A stretch of 46,073 nt of DNA from positions 41,986 to 88,058 of the forward strand of contig JAIMKJ010000014.1 in assembly GCA_020692565.1 (NCBI GenBank). The letters are read 5' to 3'. The DNA is from Thermomonas sp. GTDB taxonomy: Bacteria > Pseudomonadota > Gammaproteobacteria > Xanthomonadales > Xanthomonadaceae. The notes beneath the pieces are model-generated. The model did no database searches. It saw nothing but the letters and a program-made list of their open reading frames with translations, and had not been told where the DNA came from. This document shows, in pieces, positions 19,059-30,702 of the stretch (position 1 is the stretch's first letter; each line of letters begins with the position of its first letter). The position numbers were made by a program, and so were the translations under genes.

Positions 19059-21617
19059 TCAGAACGTGATGCTCCAACTGTCGATATAGCCGGTATCGGC
19101 ATTGGAATTGTCGTTGACGCGCAGCCTCCAATTGCCGTTCAGCGCTTCGGTGGACAGATTCACGCTGTAGGTCTGATTGATATTGTCCGCACTGTTGCCC
19201 GTGCGGTTGTGCAGCACATAAGCGCTGCCGTCCGGCGCGATCAGACTCACCTTCAGATCGCCGATGTAGGTGTGCACGATATTGACCGCAACCGGTGTAT
19301 TGGTCGGCGCATTGCCGGTTCGGCCCGTCACCCTGATCGGACTGTTGATGGTCGCGTTGTCGTTGATCGGATAGTTGGTGTTGTTGGTGTAGGTCTGCGT
19401 ACCCGCTGCATTGACGCTCACCGAACTCGACTTGGCATTGGTGGCGCCGCTGTTGTCGGTCACCGTGAGCGTGACCGTGTAGGTGCCCGAGCCGGCATAG
19501 GTCTTGCTCGGGTTGGTCGCCGTGGAGCTGGTTCCGTCGCCGAAGTTCCAGCTGCGCGATGCGATGGTGCCGTCGCTGTCGGTGGACGTATCGGTGAAGC
19601 TCGCGGTCAGCCCGCTGGTGGTGAACGTGAAGTTCGCGACCGGCGGAACGTTCGGCGGCGCAGTGCCGGTGAAGTTCTGGCCGGTGACGTTCGCGTCATT
19701 CACGGTCACGTTGCGGCTGGCCGGCGAGAAGGTGTATGCGCCCAGCGACGGCGTCAGTGTGTAAGTGCCGTTGACCATGCCCGACAGCGTATAGGCGCCG
19801 CTGGCATTGGTGGTGGTGCTGTTGCTGCCGGTACTGACGGTCACGCCGCCGATGCCGGTGCCGCCGGCGGTGGTGATGGCGCCGGAAATCGTGTACGTGT
19901 CCACACCGCTGCAGGCCGGGAACTTGAAGTCCTGGATGCGCGTCTGCCAACCGCCGGTGGGACGATACATGCCGACGAACCAGAACGTGCAGTCGTCGAC
20001 CGGATCCACGGTCATCTGGTAGTAGTCGCCCCAGCGACCGGAGGTTTCGACCGCCGAACCGATGGCGACTTCATTCTCGCCCAACGACATCACGCCCGCG
20101 GCATCGGCAGCGGTGCGACCGGTGTAGCCGAGCGTGGCGAACTTGGTCGGCACGCTGGTCTTGGTGACGTTGTACCCCAGCGCCATGTTGCCGAACTTGT
20201 CCATCGCGATCGTGCCCATCAGGTGATGGGTTTCCGCATCGCCCGGGCTGAACGTGCCTTCCTGGAACAACGTCCACGCGCCGCCGCCGGTCTTGCGCAG
20301 CTCGAACCAGCGCACCGCGGAATCGATCACGGTGCCGGTGCGCGCCGGATCCTGGTTGGTGGCGAGCGTACCGACGATCGCCTCGTGCGTGCCCATGTTG
20401 CGATAGATGAGCTGGTTGAGCAGCACCTCGCGGATCGGGTCGAGCCTTGCGGTCGCCGAGGTCGGCTGCGGCACGGTAGCGAACGTACTGTAGTTGCGGA
20501 ACCAGCTGTTGAACTCGGTGATCGCGATGCGCGGCAGCGTGGTGATGCTGCTGTTGGCCGGCGTGTTCCAGTCGATGTTCATCTCGAACAGTTCGAGGAA
20601 ATCCCGGGTGCCGTCGGCCGCAGCGCCGTCGTGCGCTTCGTCGTCGCTGTGACGCGCGACGATCTGCTTGCGGCCCGTCGGCGGGGCATTGCTGCCGTAG
20701 AACGTGGCCGGCGTGATCATCTGGAAGCCATAGCCCGCCAGCTTCGGAATGCTGGCGAAACGCTGCGCGGGACGCGCGGTGGCGCCGTTGAGCATGTTCG
20801 CGCGGTCGTACGCATACAGACTGATCTGCGCGCCGCCTTCGTTGGAGCCGCAGACGTACGCGTCGTTCCACACGCCGCAGTGCGGATAGTCGGGCAGCGT
20901 GGGCGTCGGATAGTTGTACGCCCACCAGCCGCCGGTCACCGGGTCCGAGGTCTTCGAGACGTAGGTGCAGAGGTTGGAGTTGTCCAGCGTCAGCAGGAAC
21001 CAGCGGCCGGCCTGACGGTCGTACAGCACGATCGGGTCGCCGCGATCGCTGGCGCATGCGCTGCCGGCCGGGGCCAGCGAGCCGAAGGTGATCGGACCGG
21101 CCACGAGGGTGCCGGATTTGTCGTAGACATTGAAATACGTGCCCGAGCCGCCGCTGTTGACGGCATAGATCACGTGATTGGCGCCGACTTCGACCACCGG
21201 ATCGCCGGGGCTGACGCCGGTGTTCGGATTATTGATGCTGACGCGGCTGCTGGCGGCGGCTTTCACGCGCGCGCGCACGCGGCTGGCGGCCGGGCTTTCG
21301 TCCCAGAGTTTCTGCAATTCGGGCAGACGGTCCGAAGCGGTCGCCTTGTCGGCAGGCGCATGCGGCAGCACGGTGCCGATCGGCGTGTACTGGCGGCGAT
21401 GCGCTTCGCGGATGCCCATGCCGGGCGCCCATTGCTTGGCCTTGGGCAGATTGCGCAGATCGGTGCTCATGCTGTGCGGCGTGACCGGCTGTCCGATCTG
21501 CGGACGGGTCACGGTGACGGCGTTGCCGTCCTTCGGACCCGCGGCTATCGCTGCGCAGGGCAGCAACAGCAGCACAGCCGCCGTTTTCACTATATTGATG
21601 AATCTCGATGCGTTCAT
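19059..21617 (-). CDS. Secreted protein of unknown function, propeller-like N-terminus, PKD and P domains (paralog A)
   Basis: Secreted protein of 852 residues. Signal peptide 1-26 (AAVLLLLPCAAIAA). Residues about 95-565 form a large region with repeated propeller-like segments (GDPVVEVGANHVIYAVN, RGDPIVLYDRQAGRWFLL, AMDKFGNMALGYNV, GRWGDYYQMTVDPVDDCTFWF); I see no known catalytic motif. Then come a carboxypeptidase-regulatory-like domain (572-653), PKD (657-737) and P domain (741-852, ending SWSITF). Start: ATG at 21617 with GAGGA upstream. It is a tandem paralog of 21865-24744, which has an added PPC domain. Binding of a protein, glycan or cell surface, or an unrecognised hydrolase activity, are all open. 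Domain names in the tail are firm; the propeller call is tentative. Confidence 0.85.
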   Translation of the reverse strand: MNASRFINIVKTAAVLLLLPCAAIAAGPKDGNAVTVTRPQIGQPVTPHSMSTDLRNLPKAKQWAPGMGIREAHRRQYTPIGTVLPHAPADKATASDRLPELQKLWDESPAASRVRARVKAAASSRVSINNPNTGVSPGDPVVEVGANHVIYAVNSGGSGTYFNVYDKSGTLVAGPITFGSLAPAGSACASDRGDPIVLYDRQAGRWFLLTLDNSNLCTYVSKTSDPVTGGWWAYNYPTPTLPDYPHCGVWNDAYVCGSNEGGAQISLYAYDRANMLNGATARPAQRFASIPKLAGYGFQMITPATFYGSNAPPTGRKQIVARHSDDEAHDGAAADGTRDFLELFEMNIDWNTPANSSITTLPRIAITEFNSWFRNYSTFATVPQPTSATARLDPIREVLLNQLIYRNMGTHEAIVGTLATNQDPARTGTVIDSAVRWFELRKTGGGAWTLFQEGTFSPGDAETHHLMGTIAMDKFGNMALGYNVTKTSVPTKFATLGYTGRTAADAAGVMSLGENEVAIGSAVETSGRWGDYYQMTVDPVDDCTFWFVGMYRPTGGWQTRIQDFKFPACSGVDTYTISGAITTAGGTGIGGVTVSTGSNSTTTNASGAYTLSGMVNGTYTLTPSLGAYTFSPASRNVTVNDANVTGQNFTGTAPPNVPPVANFTFTTSGLTASFTDTSTDSDGTIASRSWNFGDGTSSTATNPSKTYAGSGTYTVTLTVTDNSGATNAKSSSVSVNAAGTQTYTNNTNYPINDNATINSPIRVTGRTGNAPTNTPVAVNIVHTYIGDLKVSLIAPDGSAYVLHNRTGNSADNINQTYSVNLSTEALNGNWRLRVNDNSNADTGYIDSWSITF

Positions 21618-21726
21618 TGTTGCGTCCTCACTCCATGGATGGGGGTAGCACGGAAATCTCAGACCACGCTGTTTCGAATCCCCTCGTCGGCTGGGCATGG
21701 CACCCGTCGACGCCTTGTCGATGACT

Positions 21727-21773
21727 TCGAAGTCGATGCTCTCTCACTCGACGCCCTCGAAGCCGATGCTCTC
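21727..21773. repeat. 17-bp direct repeat between the two paralogs
   Basis: TCGAAGTCGATGCTCTC (21727-21743) and TCGAAGCCGATGCTCTC (21757-21773) differ at one base and start 30 bases apart, about 110-155 bases upstream of paralog A. It may be regulatory or simple local duplication. Confidence 0.5.
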
Positions 21774-21809
21774 GAACCTGGCGATGCAGCGCGACATGAC
21801 TGTCGAAGC

Positions 21810-21839
21810 GGGAAGCCCCGGCAATCGCCGGGGCTTCCC
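21810..21839 (-). terminator. Intrinsic terminator or hairpin of paralog B
   Basis: Perfect 13-bp stem GGGAAGCCCCGGC / GCCGGGGCTTCCC with loop AATC, 25 bases after the stop at 21865. The T-run on the minus strand is poor, so termination may be weaker than at the other sites. Confidence 0.7.
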
Positions 21840-21864
21840 TTGTCGCTTCGAAATCAGATCGCGA

Positions 21865-24744
21865 TCAGAACGTGATGCTCCAGCTGTTGATGTAGCCGGT
21901 GTCGCCATTCGCATTGTCGTTCACGCGCAGGTTCCACGTGCCGTTCAAGGCTTCCGACGACAGGTTCACGCTGTAGGTCTGGATGATGTTGTCGGCGCTG
22001 CCGCCGGTGCGGTTGTGCAGCACGTACACGCTGCCATCCGGCGCGACCAGATCCACCTTCAGGTCGCCCTTGTAGGTGTGCACGATGTTCACCGCCACCG
22101 GCGTGGTGGACGAACCGTTGCCGGTTCGGCCGGACACGGTGATCGGGCTGTTGACCGTGGCGTTGTCGTTGATCGGGTAGTCGGTGGTGTTGGTGTAGGT
22201 CTGCGCACCGCCGCCGCCGGTACTGTAGCTGCCCACCAGGCTCACGCCGGTGAAGCTCGCATACGCCTTCAGGCGCACGTGGTACGTGCCGGCCGTCGGC
22301 GTGGCGAACGTGCAGGTTTCGGCATTGCCGCCAGTGTACGGACGGCAGTCGTAGACCGTGTCGGTCGGCGCGCTGCCGAGCTTCACGTACATGTCCGCAT
22401 CGCCGGTACCGCCGGAGGTCGTGAACACCAGGTTGCTGGCGCCCGCGGGCACCACCATCGTGAAGAACAGCGAGTTGCCGGTGGTCGCGGCCAGGCCGGT
22501 GACCGGCACGCCGTTGCTCAGCACGGTGCCGCCGCCGCCCGCGGTGACCGTCACCGAGCTGGACTTGCTGTGCGTGGCGCCGCCGTTGTCGGTCACGGTG
22601 AGGGTCACCGTGTAGGTACCGGCCGCAGCGTAGGTCTTGGTCGGGTTGGTGGCGGTGGACGTGGTGCTGTCACCGAAGTTCCAGCTGCGCGAGACGATGG
22701 TGCCGTCGCTGTCGGTGGAGGTGTCGGTGAAGCTGGCGGTCAACGCGCTGGTGGTGAACGTGAAGTTCGCGACCGGCGGGACGTTGGCGGGCGGCGTACC
22801 GGTGAAATTCTGACCGGTGACGTTGGCGCTGCTGACGGTGACGCTGCGCGTGGTCGGCGAGAAAGTGTAACCGCTCAGCGACGGGGTCAGCGTGTAGGTG
22901 CCGTTGGCCACGCCGGACAGCGTGTACGCGCCGCTGGCATTCGTGGTGGTGCTGGTGCTGCCGTTGCTGACGCTGACGCCGCTGATGCCCGTGCCGCCGC
23001 TGGTGGTGACGGTGCCGGAAATCGCGTACGTGGTCGCGCCGCTACAGGCCGGGAACTTGAAGTCCGCGATGCGCGTCTGCCAGCCGCCGGCCGGACGATA
23101 CATGCCGACGAACCAGAAGGTGCAATCGTCGACCGGGTCGACGGTCATCTGGTAGTAGTCGCCCCAGCGGCCGGAGGTTTCGACAGCGGCGCCGATGGCG
23201 ACTTCATTCTCGCCCAGCGACATCACGCCGGCCGGATCGGCGGCGGTGCGGCCGGTGTAACCCAGCGTGGCGAACTTGGTCGGCGCGCTGGTCTTGGTGA
23301 CGTTGTAGGCCATGCCGATGTTGCCGAACTTGTCCATCGCGGCCGTACCCATCAGATGATGGGTGCTGCTGTCGCCCGGGCCGAACGTACCTTCCTGATG
23401 CAGGGTCCAGTTGCCGGCACCCACCCGACGCAGTTCGAACCAGCGCACGGCGGAATCCACCACCGTACCGGTACGGGCCGGATTCTGGTTGGTGGCGAGC
23501 GTGCCGACGATCGCTTCGTGGGTACCCATGTTGCGATACACGAGCTGGTTCAGCAGCACTTCGCGGATCGGATCGAGGGCCGAGCTGGAACCCGGCTGCG
23601 GCACGGTGGCGAAGGTCGAATAATTGCGGAACCAGCTGTTGAACTCGGTGATCGCGACGCGCGGCAGCGCGGTGATGCCGCTGTTCGCAGGCGTGTTCCA
23701 GTCGATATTCAGCTCGTACAGATCGAGGAAGTCCTGCGTGCCGTTGGCGCTGGCGCCGGCATGGGCTTCGTCGTCGTTGTGACGGGCGAGGAGCTGCTTG
23801 CGGCCCGCCGGCGCGGCGGTGGTGCCGTAGAAGGTGCTCGGGGTCATGATCTGGAAGCCGTAACCCGCCAGGTTCGCCACGCTGTTGAAACGCTGCGCCG
23901 GACGCGCGGTGGCGCCGTTGAGCATGTTCGCGCGGTCGAACGCGTAGATTTCGGTGCCGGGCTGGCTGCCTTCGTTGGTGCTGCAGACATAGGCGTCGTT
24001 CCACACGCCGCAATGCGGATAGTCGGGCAGCACCGGGGTGGCGTAGCGATAGAACCACCAGCCGCCGGTCACCGGGTCGGACGTCTTCGACACGAAGGTG
24101 CACAGCGCAGCGTCGTCCATGCTGAGCATGAACCAGCGGCCGGCCTGACGGTCGTAATGGACCAGCGGATCGCCGCGATCACTGGTGCAGGAGTTGCCGG
24201 CGGGCGCCAGCGAACCGAACGTGACCGGGCCCGCGACCAGGGTGCCGGACTTGTTGTAGACATTGAAGTACGTACCCGAACCGCCGCTGTTGACGGCGTA
24301 GATCACGTGATTCGCGCCGACTTCGACCACCGGATCGCCGGGGCTGACGCCGGTGTTCGGATTATTGATGCTGACGCGACTGTTGGCGCTGGTGGATGCC
24401 TTGGCACGACGCGCGTTCGGACTGCTGTCCCACAGGTTCTGCAGTTCGGACAGGCGATCGGCAGCGGTCGGCTTGTCGGCCGGCGCGTGCGGCGCCTTGC
24501 TGCCGATCGGCGTGTACTGGCGACGATGCGCTTCGCGGATGCCCATGCCCGGGGTCCACTGCTTCGCCTTCGGCAGATTGCGGAGGTCGGTGCTGAAGCT
24601 GTGCGCGGTGACCGGCTGTCCGATCTGCGGACGTCCCGGGTTTTTCGTTTTGCCGGGCTCGGGCGGCGCGGCCATCACGGCGCAGGGCAGCAGCAGCATC
24701 ACCGCTGCGGCCTTCCAGGCGCTCTTGAATGTCATACGTTTCAT
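21865..24744 (-). CDS. Secreted protein of unknown function, propeller-like N-terminus, PKD, PPC and P domains (paralog B)
   Basis: Secreted protein of 959 residues, closely similar to the 19059-21617 product over most of its length. Signal peptide about 1-25, propeller-like region about 90-560 (SDRGDPLVHYDRQAGRWFML, GRWGDYYQMTVDPVDDCTFWF), carboxypeptidase-regulatory-like domain (about 562-645), PKD (650-730), PPC (738-840) and P domain (848-959, ending SWSITF). The extra PPC is almost identical in DNA to that of the 10401-12812 protease: 62 bases match exactly at 10885-10946. Start: ATG at 24744 with GGAGT upstream; an upstream extension is rejected since it precedes the signal peptide. Function unknown. 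The tandem pair suggests duplication followed by exchange of the C-terminal cassette. Confidence 0.85.
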   Translation of the reverse strand: MKRMTFKSAWKAAAVMLLLPCAVMAAPPEPGKTKNPGRPQIGQPVTAHSFSTDLRNLPKAKQWTPGMGIREAHRRQYTPIGSKAPHAPADKPTAADRLSELQNLWDSSPNARRAKASTSANSRVSINNPNTGVSPGDPVVEVGANHVIYAVNSGGSGTYFNVYNKSGTLVAGPVTFGSLAPAGNSCTSDRGDPLVHYDRQAGRWFMLSMDDAALCTFVSKTSDPVTGGWWFYRYATPVLPDYPHCGVWNDAYVCSTNEGSQPGTEIYAFDRANMLNGATARPAQRFNSVANLAGYGFQIMTPSTFYGTTAAPAGRKQLLARHNDDEAHAGASANGTQDFLDLYELNIDWNTPANSGITALPRVAITEFNSWFRNYSTFATVPQPGSSSALDPIREVLLNQLVYRNMGTHEAIVGTLATNQNPARTGTVVDSAVRWFELRRVGAGNWTLHQEGTFGPGDSSTHHLMGTAAMDKFGNIGMAYNVTKTSAPTKFATLGYTGRTAADPAGVMSLGENEVAIGAAVETSGRWGDYYQMTVDPVDDCTFWFVGMYRPAGGWQTRIADFKFPACSGATTYAISGTVTTSGGTGISGVSVSNGSTSTTTNASGAYTLSGVANGTYTLTPSLSGYTFSPTTRSVTVSSANVTGQNFTGTPPANVPPVANFTFTTSALTASFTDTSTDSDGTIVSRSWNFGDSTTSTATNPTKTYAAAGTYTVTLTVTDNGGATHSKSSSVTVTAGGGGTVLSNGVPVTGLAATTGNSLFFTMVVPAGASNLVFTTSGGTGDADMYVKLGSAPTDTVYDCRPYTGGNAETCTFATPTAGTYHVRLKAYASFTGVSLVGSYSTGGGGAQTYTNTTDYPINDNATVNSPITVSGRTGNGSSTTPVAVNIVHTYKGDLKVDLVAPDGSVYVLHNRTGGSADNIIQTYSVNLSSEALNGTWNLRVNDNANGDTGYINSWSITF

Positions 24745-24895
24745 TGCGGAGTCCTCATCACATGACTGTGGATACAACGAATTCGCTCGGTTTCGGGTGT
24801 TTCGGGGCGAATACTTCTTTGAAGCAAACACGACAACATGCGGCATCCCGTTCCGTGGGCGGGAATTTCCCCCACCTGCGCAATCGAATGCCGCT

Positions 24896-25750
24896 TCAGG
24901 GATCGATGAACACGCCCTTGCGCAACAGGCGCACTTCGCTCACCAGACTTTCCAGTACGACCTGCGCCTTGTCCTTGCCGGATTTCGGCGTGCCGACCAC
25001 GGCGGTCGCAACCTTGTTGGGCTCTTCACCGTCGCGGTGCTCCACGGCGATCGAGTAGTCGGTCGCGAATTGCTGGGAGGTCGACATGCGCACTTCGGCA
25101 TTCAACTTGTCGCTGACATTCACGGCCACGGTGCCGGTCCGGCTGGTGATGCTCTGGATCGAACCGGGCGGCGCCTGATCTTCCAGCGTGATTTCGATGC
25201 GACCATCGCCGGTGCGCGCCTGCACGGTGCCTGCGGTACCGCGCACCGCGATCTCGCCGGCGTCGGTGCCCAGATCGAGGTCGCTCTTCACGCCACGGCT
25301 TTCGATGACGCCGGAGGCCGTGCGAACCGTCACCGCATGCCCCTTCGGCACATACAGCACCAGATCGATGCGCTGTCCCGGGGCCAGCTCGACGCCTTCC
25401 GGGAGCCGCGGCGCGACTTCGAAACGGCCATCGCGGGCCGCGGGCTGGAATGCGATCGACGCGGCGCCATCGGGCTGCTGCACGGTCGAACGGATGTCGA
25501 GCTGGTGTTCGTAGCCGCCGAAACGCATGTAGACGCTGCCGTAGGGATTGTCGACCTGGATCGGCTGGCCCTCCGGCAGTTTGAAACTGTCGTCGCGACG
25601 CTGCGGCTCCCGCATGGTCTCCGCCGAATCCTGCGCGGTCTGCGCGGCCGACAGCGCCGGAGACACGACCGCACCGGCCGCGAACACGCAGCCGATCATC
25701 GAAACGAAAGCGAACGAACGAAGTGTCACCGGCAGTTGGGGCTTGTGCAT
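24896..25750 (-). CDS. DUF4097-type putative adhesin, exported
   Basis: Exported protein of 284 residues with a signal segment (LRSFAFVSMIGCVFAAGAVV), then an all-beta body resembling DUF4097 (bactofilin-like or head-domain adhesin repeats), for example VTVRTASGVIESRGVKSDLDLGTDAGEIAVRGTAGTVQARTGDGRIEI, where short beta strands repeat with Gly turns. No catalytic residues recognised. Start: ATG at 25750, 11 bases after the TonB receptor stop, so the two are probably co-transcribed. The family has no defined role; envelope association with the receptor is an inference. Confidence 0.78.
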   Translation of the reverse strand: MHKPQLPVTLRSFAFVSMIGCVFAAGAVVSPALSAAQTAQDSAETMREPQRRDDSFKLPEGQPIQVDNPYGSVYMRFGGYEHQLDIRSTVQQPDGAASIAFQPAARDGRFEVAPRLPEGVELAPGQRIDLVLYVPKGHAVTVRTASGVIESRGVKSDLDLGTDAGEIAVRGTAGTVQARTGDGRIEITLEDQAPPGSIQSITSRTGTVAVNVSDKLNAEVRMSTSQQFATDYSIAVEHRDGEEPNKVATAVVGTPKSGKDKAQVVLESLVSEVRLLRKGVFIDP

Positions 25751-25761
25751 GTCGTGGGTAC

Positions 25762-27849
25762 TCAGAAGCTGTAATCGGCGGTCAGGATGAAATTGCGGCC
25801 CGGCTCATCGAGGCCGGAACCGTGTTCGCGATAGTGTCTGTCGCCGAGATTCTCGGCGCGCAGCGAAAGATTGAAATGCTCGCTGGCGCGCCACGACACG
25901 CGGGCGTTGAGCGTGGCCCAGCCGGCGGTGCCGTCGGGATTGACGCGCGGGTCGACGAGATCGCGCGAACTCAGACGATCCTGGCGCGCCGCATAGAAGC
26001 CATAGGCTTCGACGCCGAGCGATTCGCGGATCTGCCAGCGCGCGCCGATCTTGCCGTACAGCGGCGGAATGCGATCGGCCGGCATCGTCCCGGTATCGGT
26101 ATCTTCATCGCCGCGGGTGTAGGTGGCAGTGGCGTACAGCTCCAGATCCGGAGACGGCATGCGGTAGCGCGCGCCGGCCTCGACGCCCCACAGCTCCAAC
26201 TGCGCGACATTGCGATTCTGTACTTCCAGCGCGCCGCCGATGACATTGCCGGTGAGCACGCTGGTGATCTTGTCGCGATAGTTGGAACGGAACGCGATCA
26301 ACTCGCCGCTGAAACGTTCGCCGCCGAACTTCACGCCGCCATCGAGACTGGTGACGGATTCGGGTTTCAGATTGGGATTCGGCGTGCTGAAACGGTTGCC
26401 CGGACGCACGCCGAACACGCCGAGATCGAAGATGTTCGGCGCGCGGAAACCGCGGCCGAGATTGGCGACCAGACGCGCGTCGTCGTTCAATACGAAAGCG
26501 AAACCGACACTGCCGGTCAGGTCGTCCGGCGTCAGCGACACGCCGGGCGCGATGCCGTCGCTCGGAATTCCGATGTCGAACCGGCTGTAGCGCAGACCGT
26601 AATTGACATCGAAACGGCCGCGGCGCCAGTCGTCGGCGGCATAGATGGCCATGCCGTCCATGCGCGAACCGTTCGGGAAGCGCGGCGCGCGCACGCTGAA
26701 CGCGCCGGTGTCGAGGTTGAGCCGGGTCTTCGACGAATCGACATCGTCGCGGTAGAACTCGAAGCCGTAGCTCAGGTGATGGTATTCGCCGATCGCCTTG
26801 CCGAACTGGGCGGTCACGCCGGTGGTGGTGTCGCGGTTGCCCTCGCGATCCAGGTTCGGCGAACCGGTATCGCGGGTGCGGCGATCGTCGACCACGATCT
26901 GACGGCCGAGGCGCAGCTCACCGTTGTCGAACAGCGCGTTCGGGTTGTCGATGCGCCAGCGCAGTTGCGCGAAACGGCGCTGCTGCGGTTCGAAGAAGAA
27001 GACCGCGTTCTCGGGCGCAGTCTGGCCGAAGCCCGGCACCAGCGCATCGTGCCGCGGCGTGCGCGGCTGTTCGGAATACTGCAGGCTGAACATCAGTTCG
27101 TGGCCGGGCGCGATGTCGGCCTGCCACTTGAAATCGAGGCTGCGCTGGGTGAAGCCGGTGAACGGACGCGTCTCGCCGTCGCCGCTGCGCAGGTCGTTGA
27201 CTTCCTGCGACGTCAGCCCGAGCGCGAAGCCCATGCCTTCGCGGCCACCGCGCACTTCGGCGCGGCCGATCAGCGAATCGTCGGCGCTGGCGGCGATCGC
27301 GCGCAGGCGGCCGTTCCACGTCCAGGCGTCGCCACCGAAATCCAGTTCCGGCGTGAGCATCTGCACCACGCCGCCCATCGCGTCGCCGCCGTACAGGGTG
27401 CTGGACGGGCCGCGCACCACTTCGATGCGCTCGAGGCTCTGACCGTCCACCAGCGCGATGTACTGGTTGGGCGCGTTGCGGAAAATCGCGTTGTTGAGGC
27501 GGAAACCATCCACCAGATGCAGCACTTCCGACCCCTTGAGCCCGCGCACGATCACCACGCCCTGCCCCGGGGTGGTCTGCTGCACGAAGGTGCCGACTTC
27601 GCCATGCAGGGCATCCATCGGCGTCTGCGGCGCGGTTTCGCGCAGGCGCGCGCCGCCGACGATGGTGGTGGCCGCCGGCACATGCAGGGTGGATTCGGGA
27701 CGTTTGGTCGCGGTGACCTGCACCGTGTCCAGGCACGCGGCGTCGCCGTCCCGGCAACCCGTCACCGATTCGCCGCCATCGGCAGCGAGGGCATTGCCCA
27801 CAGCAAGCGCCAGCACGGCGATCCCCGCCGCATTCTTCATCCTACGCAT
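25762..27849 (-). CDS. TonB-dependent outer-membrane receptor in the exoenzyme island
   Basis: Outer-membrane importer of 695 residues. Signal peptide (AAGIAVLALAVGNALA), TonB box-like DTVQVTATK near residue 41, plug domain to about 170 (TTPGQGVVIVRGLKGSEVLHLVDGFRLNN, SLERIEVVRGPSSTLYGGDAMGGVV), then a 22-strand barrel ending ILTADYSF with terminal Phe. The plug resembles heme/iron-type receptors, but no diagnostic ligand motif is visible. A DUF4097 gene follows after 11 bases. Start: ATG at 27849; ATG at 27840 is an alternative. It shares an upstream promoter-like block with the M4 protease, so it may import a product released by the proteases, such as iron, heme or peptide. Substrate undetermined. 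Confidence 0.92.
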   Translation of the reverse strand: MRRMKNAAGIAVLALAVGNALAADGGESVTGCRDGDAACLDTVQVTATKRPESTLHVPAATTIVGGARLRETAPQTPMDALHGEVGTFVQQTTPGQGVVIVRGLKGSEVLHLVDGFRLNNAIFRNAPNQYIALVDGQSLERIEVVRGPSSTLYGGDAMGGVVQMLTPELDFGGDAWTWNGRLRAIAASADDSLIGRAEVRGGREGMGFALGLTSQEVNDLRSGDGETRPFTGFTQRSLDFKWQADIAPGHELMFSLQYSEQPRTPRHDALVPGFGQTAPENAVFFFEPQQRRFAQLRWRIDNPNALFDNGELRLGRQIVVDDRRTRDTGSPNLDREGNRDTTTGVTAQFGKAIGEYHHLSYGFEFYRDDVDSSKTRLNLDTGAFSVRAPRFPNGSRMDGMAIYAADDWRRGRFDVNYGLRYSRFDIGIPSDGIAPGVSLTPDDLTGSVGFAFVLNDDARLVANLGRGFRAPNIFDLGVFGVRPGNRFSTPNPNLKPESVTSLDGGVKFGGERFSGELIAFRSNYRDKITSVLTGNVIGGALEVQNRNVAQLELWGVEAGARYRMPSPDLELYATATYTRGDEDTDTGTMPADRIPPLYGKIGARWQIRESLGVEAYGFYAARQDRLSSRDLVDPRVNPDGTAGWATLNARVSWRASEHFNLSLRAENLGDRHYREHGSGLDEPGRNFILTADYSF

Positions 27850-28079
27850 CGTCCAATCTGTCCCCGGATTCCAAGAAAACCAAAAAAACTGAAAAATATG
27901 CTGCGGATATGCTCGTGCGAACGGGTCGCACGGTGCGCGACGCCTGCCATCGCGGCATGCCCCCGCATGCGCCGGCAGTACGCCCCTGCCCTGTCGCCCC
28001 TCGTCGGGTGGCGATCACAAGCTCCGGGCGCCGCGCTCTGGTCATTCAGCCTGCGTTCCATGACGAATGACCTACCCGA

Positions 28080-28108
28080 CCCTAAACGGAACTGACGTGT
28101 TGCGTCAA
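28080..28108 (-). promoter_or_regulatory. Promoter with TGACG-N5-CGTCA dyad before the TonB receptor
   Basis: On the minus strand: -35 TTGACG (28108-28103), a 17-base spacer and -10 TTAGGG (28085-28080). The dyad TGACG-N5-CGTCA spans 28093-28107 and overlaps the -35. The same arrangement recurs at 30467-30495 before the M4 protease, with most of the surrounding bases conserved. Confidence 0.6.
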
Positions 28109-28294
28109 CTGTTGACGCTTTATTGCGATTCGTCGGCGCGCCAGATCCGGCATCGCGTCGAGAGAAAGCACGATTTCCGTCCTCAAACGTGAAGGCAATC
28201 ACAAAGCCATATCGGCCGCCACCGTCACCGGGAACACACGTTTGCTGCATAGCAGCATCGCCGGGCGCCAAAACCACCCGTTCGCAACAGCGAA

Positions 28295-28316
28295 AGCCCC
28301 GGTATCCGCCGGGGCT
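28295..28316 (-). terminator. Terminator-like stem of the M4 protease gene
   Basis: Stem AGCCCCGG / CCGGGGCT with loop TATCCG, about 110 bases after the M4 stop, with a short T-run on the minus strand. It belongs to the AGCCCCGG stem family seen after other island genes. Confidence 0.65.
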
Positions 28317-28392
28317 CTGCCTTTGACTCGAATGGAATGGCATCGGCATGAACGCACGCGGATGCAGCCGATCGGACAGGGTCCGACACCGG

Positions 28393-28420
28393 CTGCCTGC
28401 CGCCTTGCGGCGGCAGGCAG
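28393..28420 (-). other. Perfect 12-bp hairpin after the M4 protease stop
   Basis: CTGCCTGCCGCC / GGCGGCAGGCAG with loop TTGC, seven bases beyond the stop codon. The near-identical hairpin at 16895-16920 follows the other gene with this PPC type. Confidence 0.7.
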
Positions 28421-28427
28421 GTCGGCC

Positions 28428-30495
<2,068 letters not shown>

Positions 30496-30702
30496 CTCCC
30501 GACATTCAGAGGCGGACGCGTGATGCATCGGACGCAATGGGCGCCGAAAAATTGCGCATTCCCCGAAGCAAAGATGCGACCGTCTTCACGTTGCGGGCGC
30601 GCATGCGCACCGGCGGGCCGCGGTGCGTGGTGCGTCGCGACATGCGCACTGCGCGAATCGCGACCGGGGACCGATGAAGAGGACCGATCGATCGGCGGTC
30701 AT

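Larger units (their letters stand above)
27850..28427. other. Intergenic region between TonB receptor and M4 protease
   Basis: About 580 bases without a supported gene. It contains the promoter-like block of the TonB receptor (28080-28108) and the 3' hairpin and terminator of the M4 gene, listed separately. Nothing else could be assigned. Confidence 0.6.
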
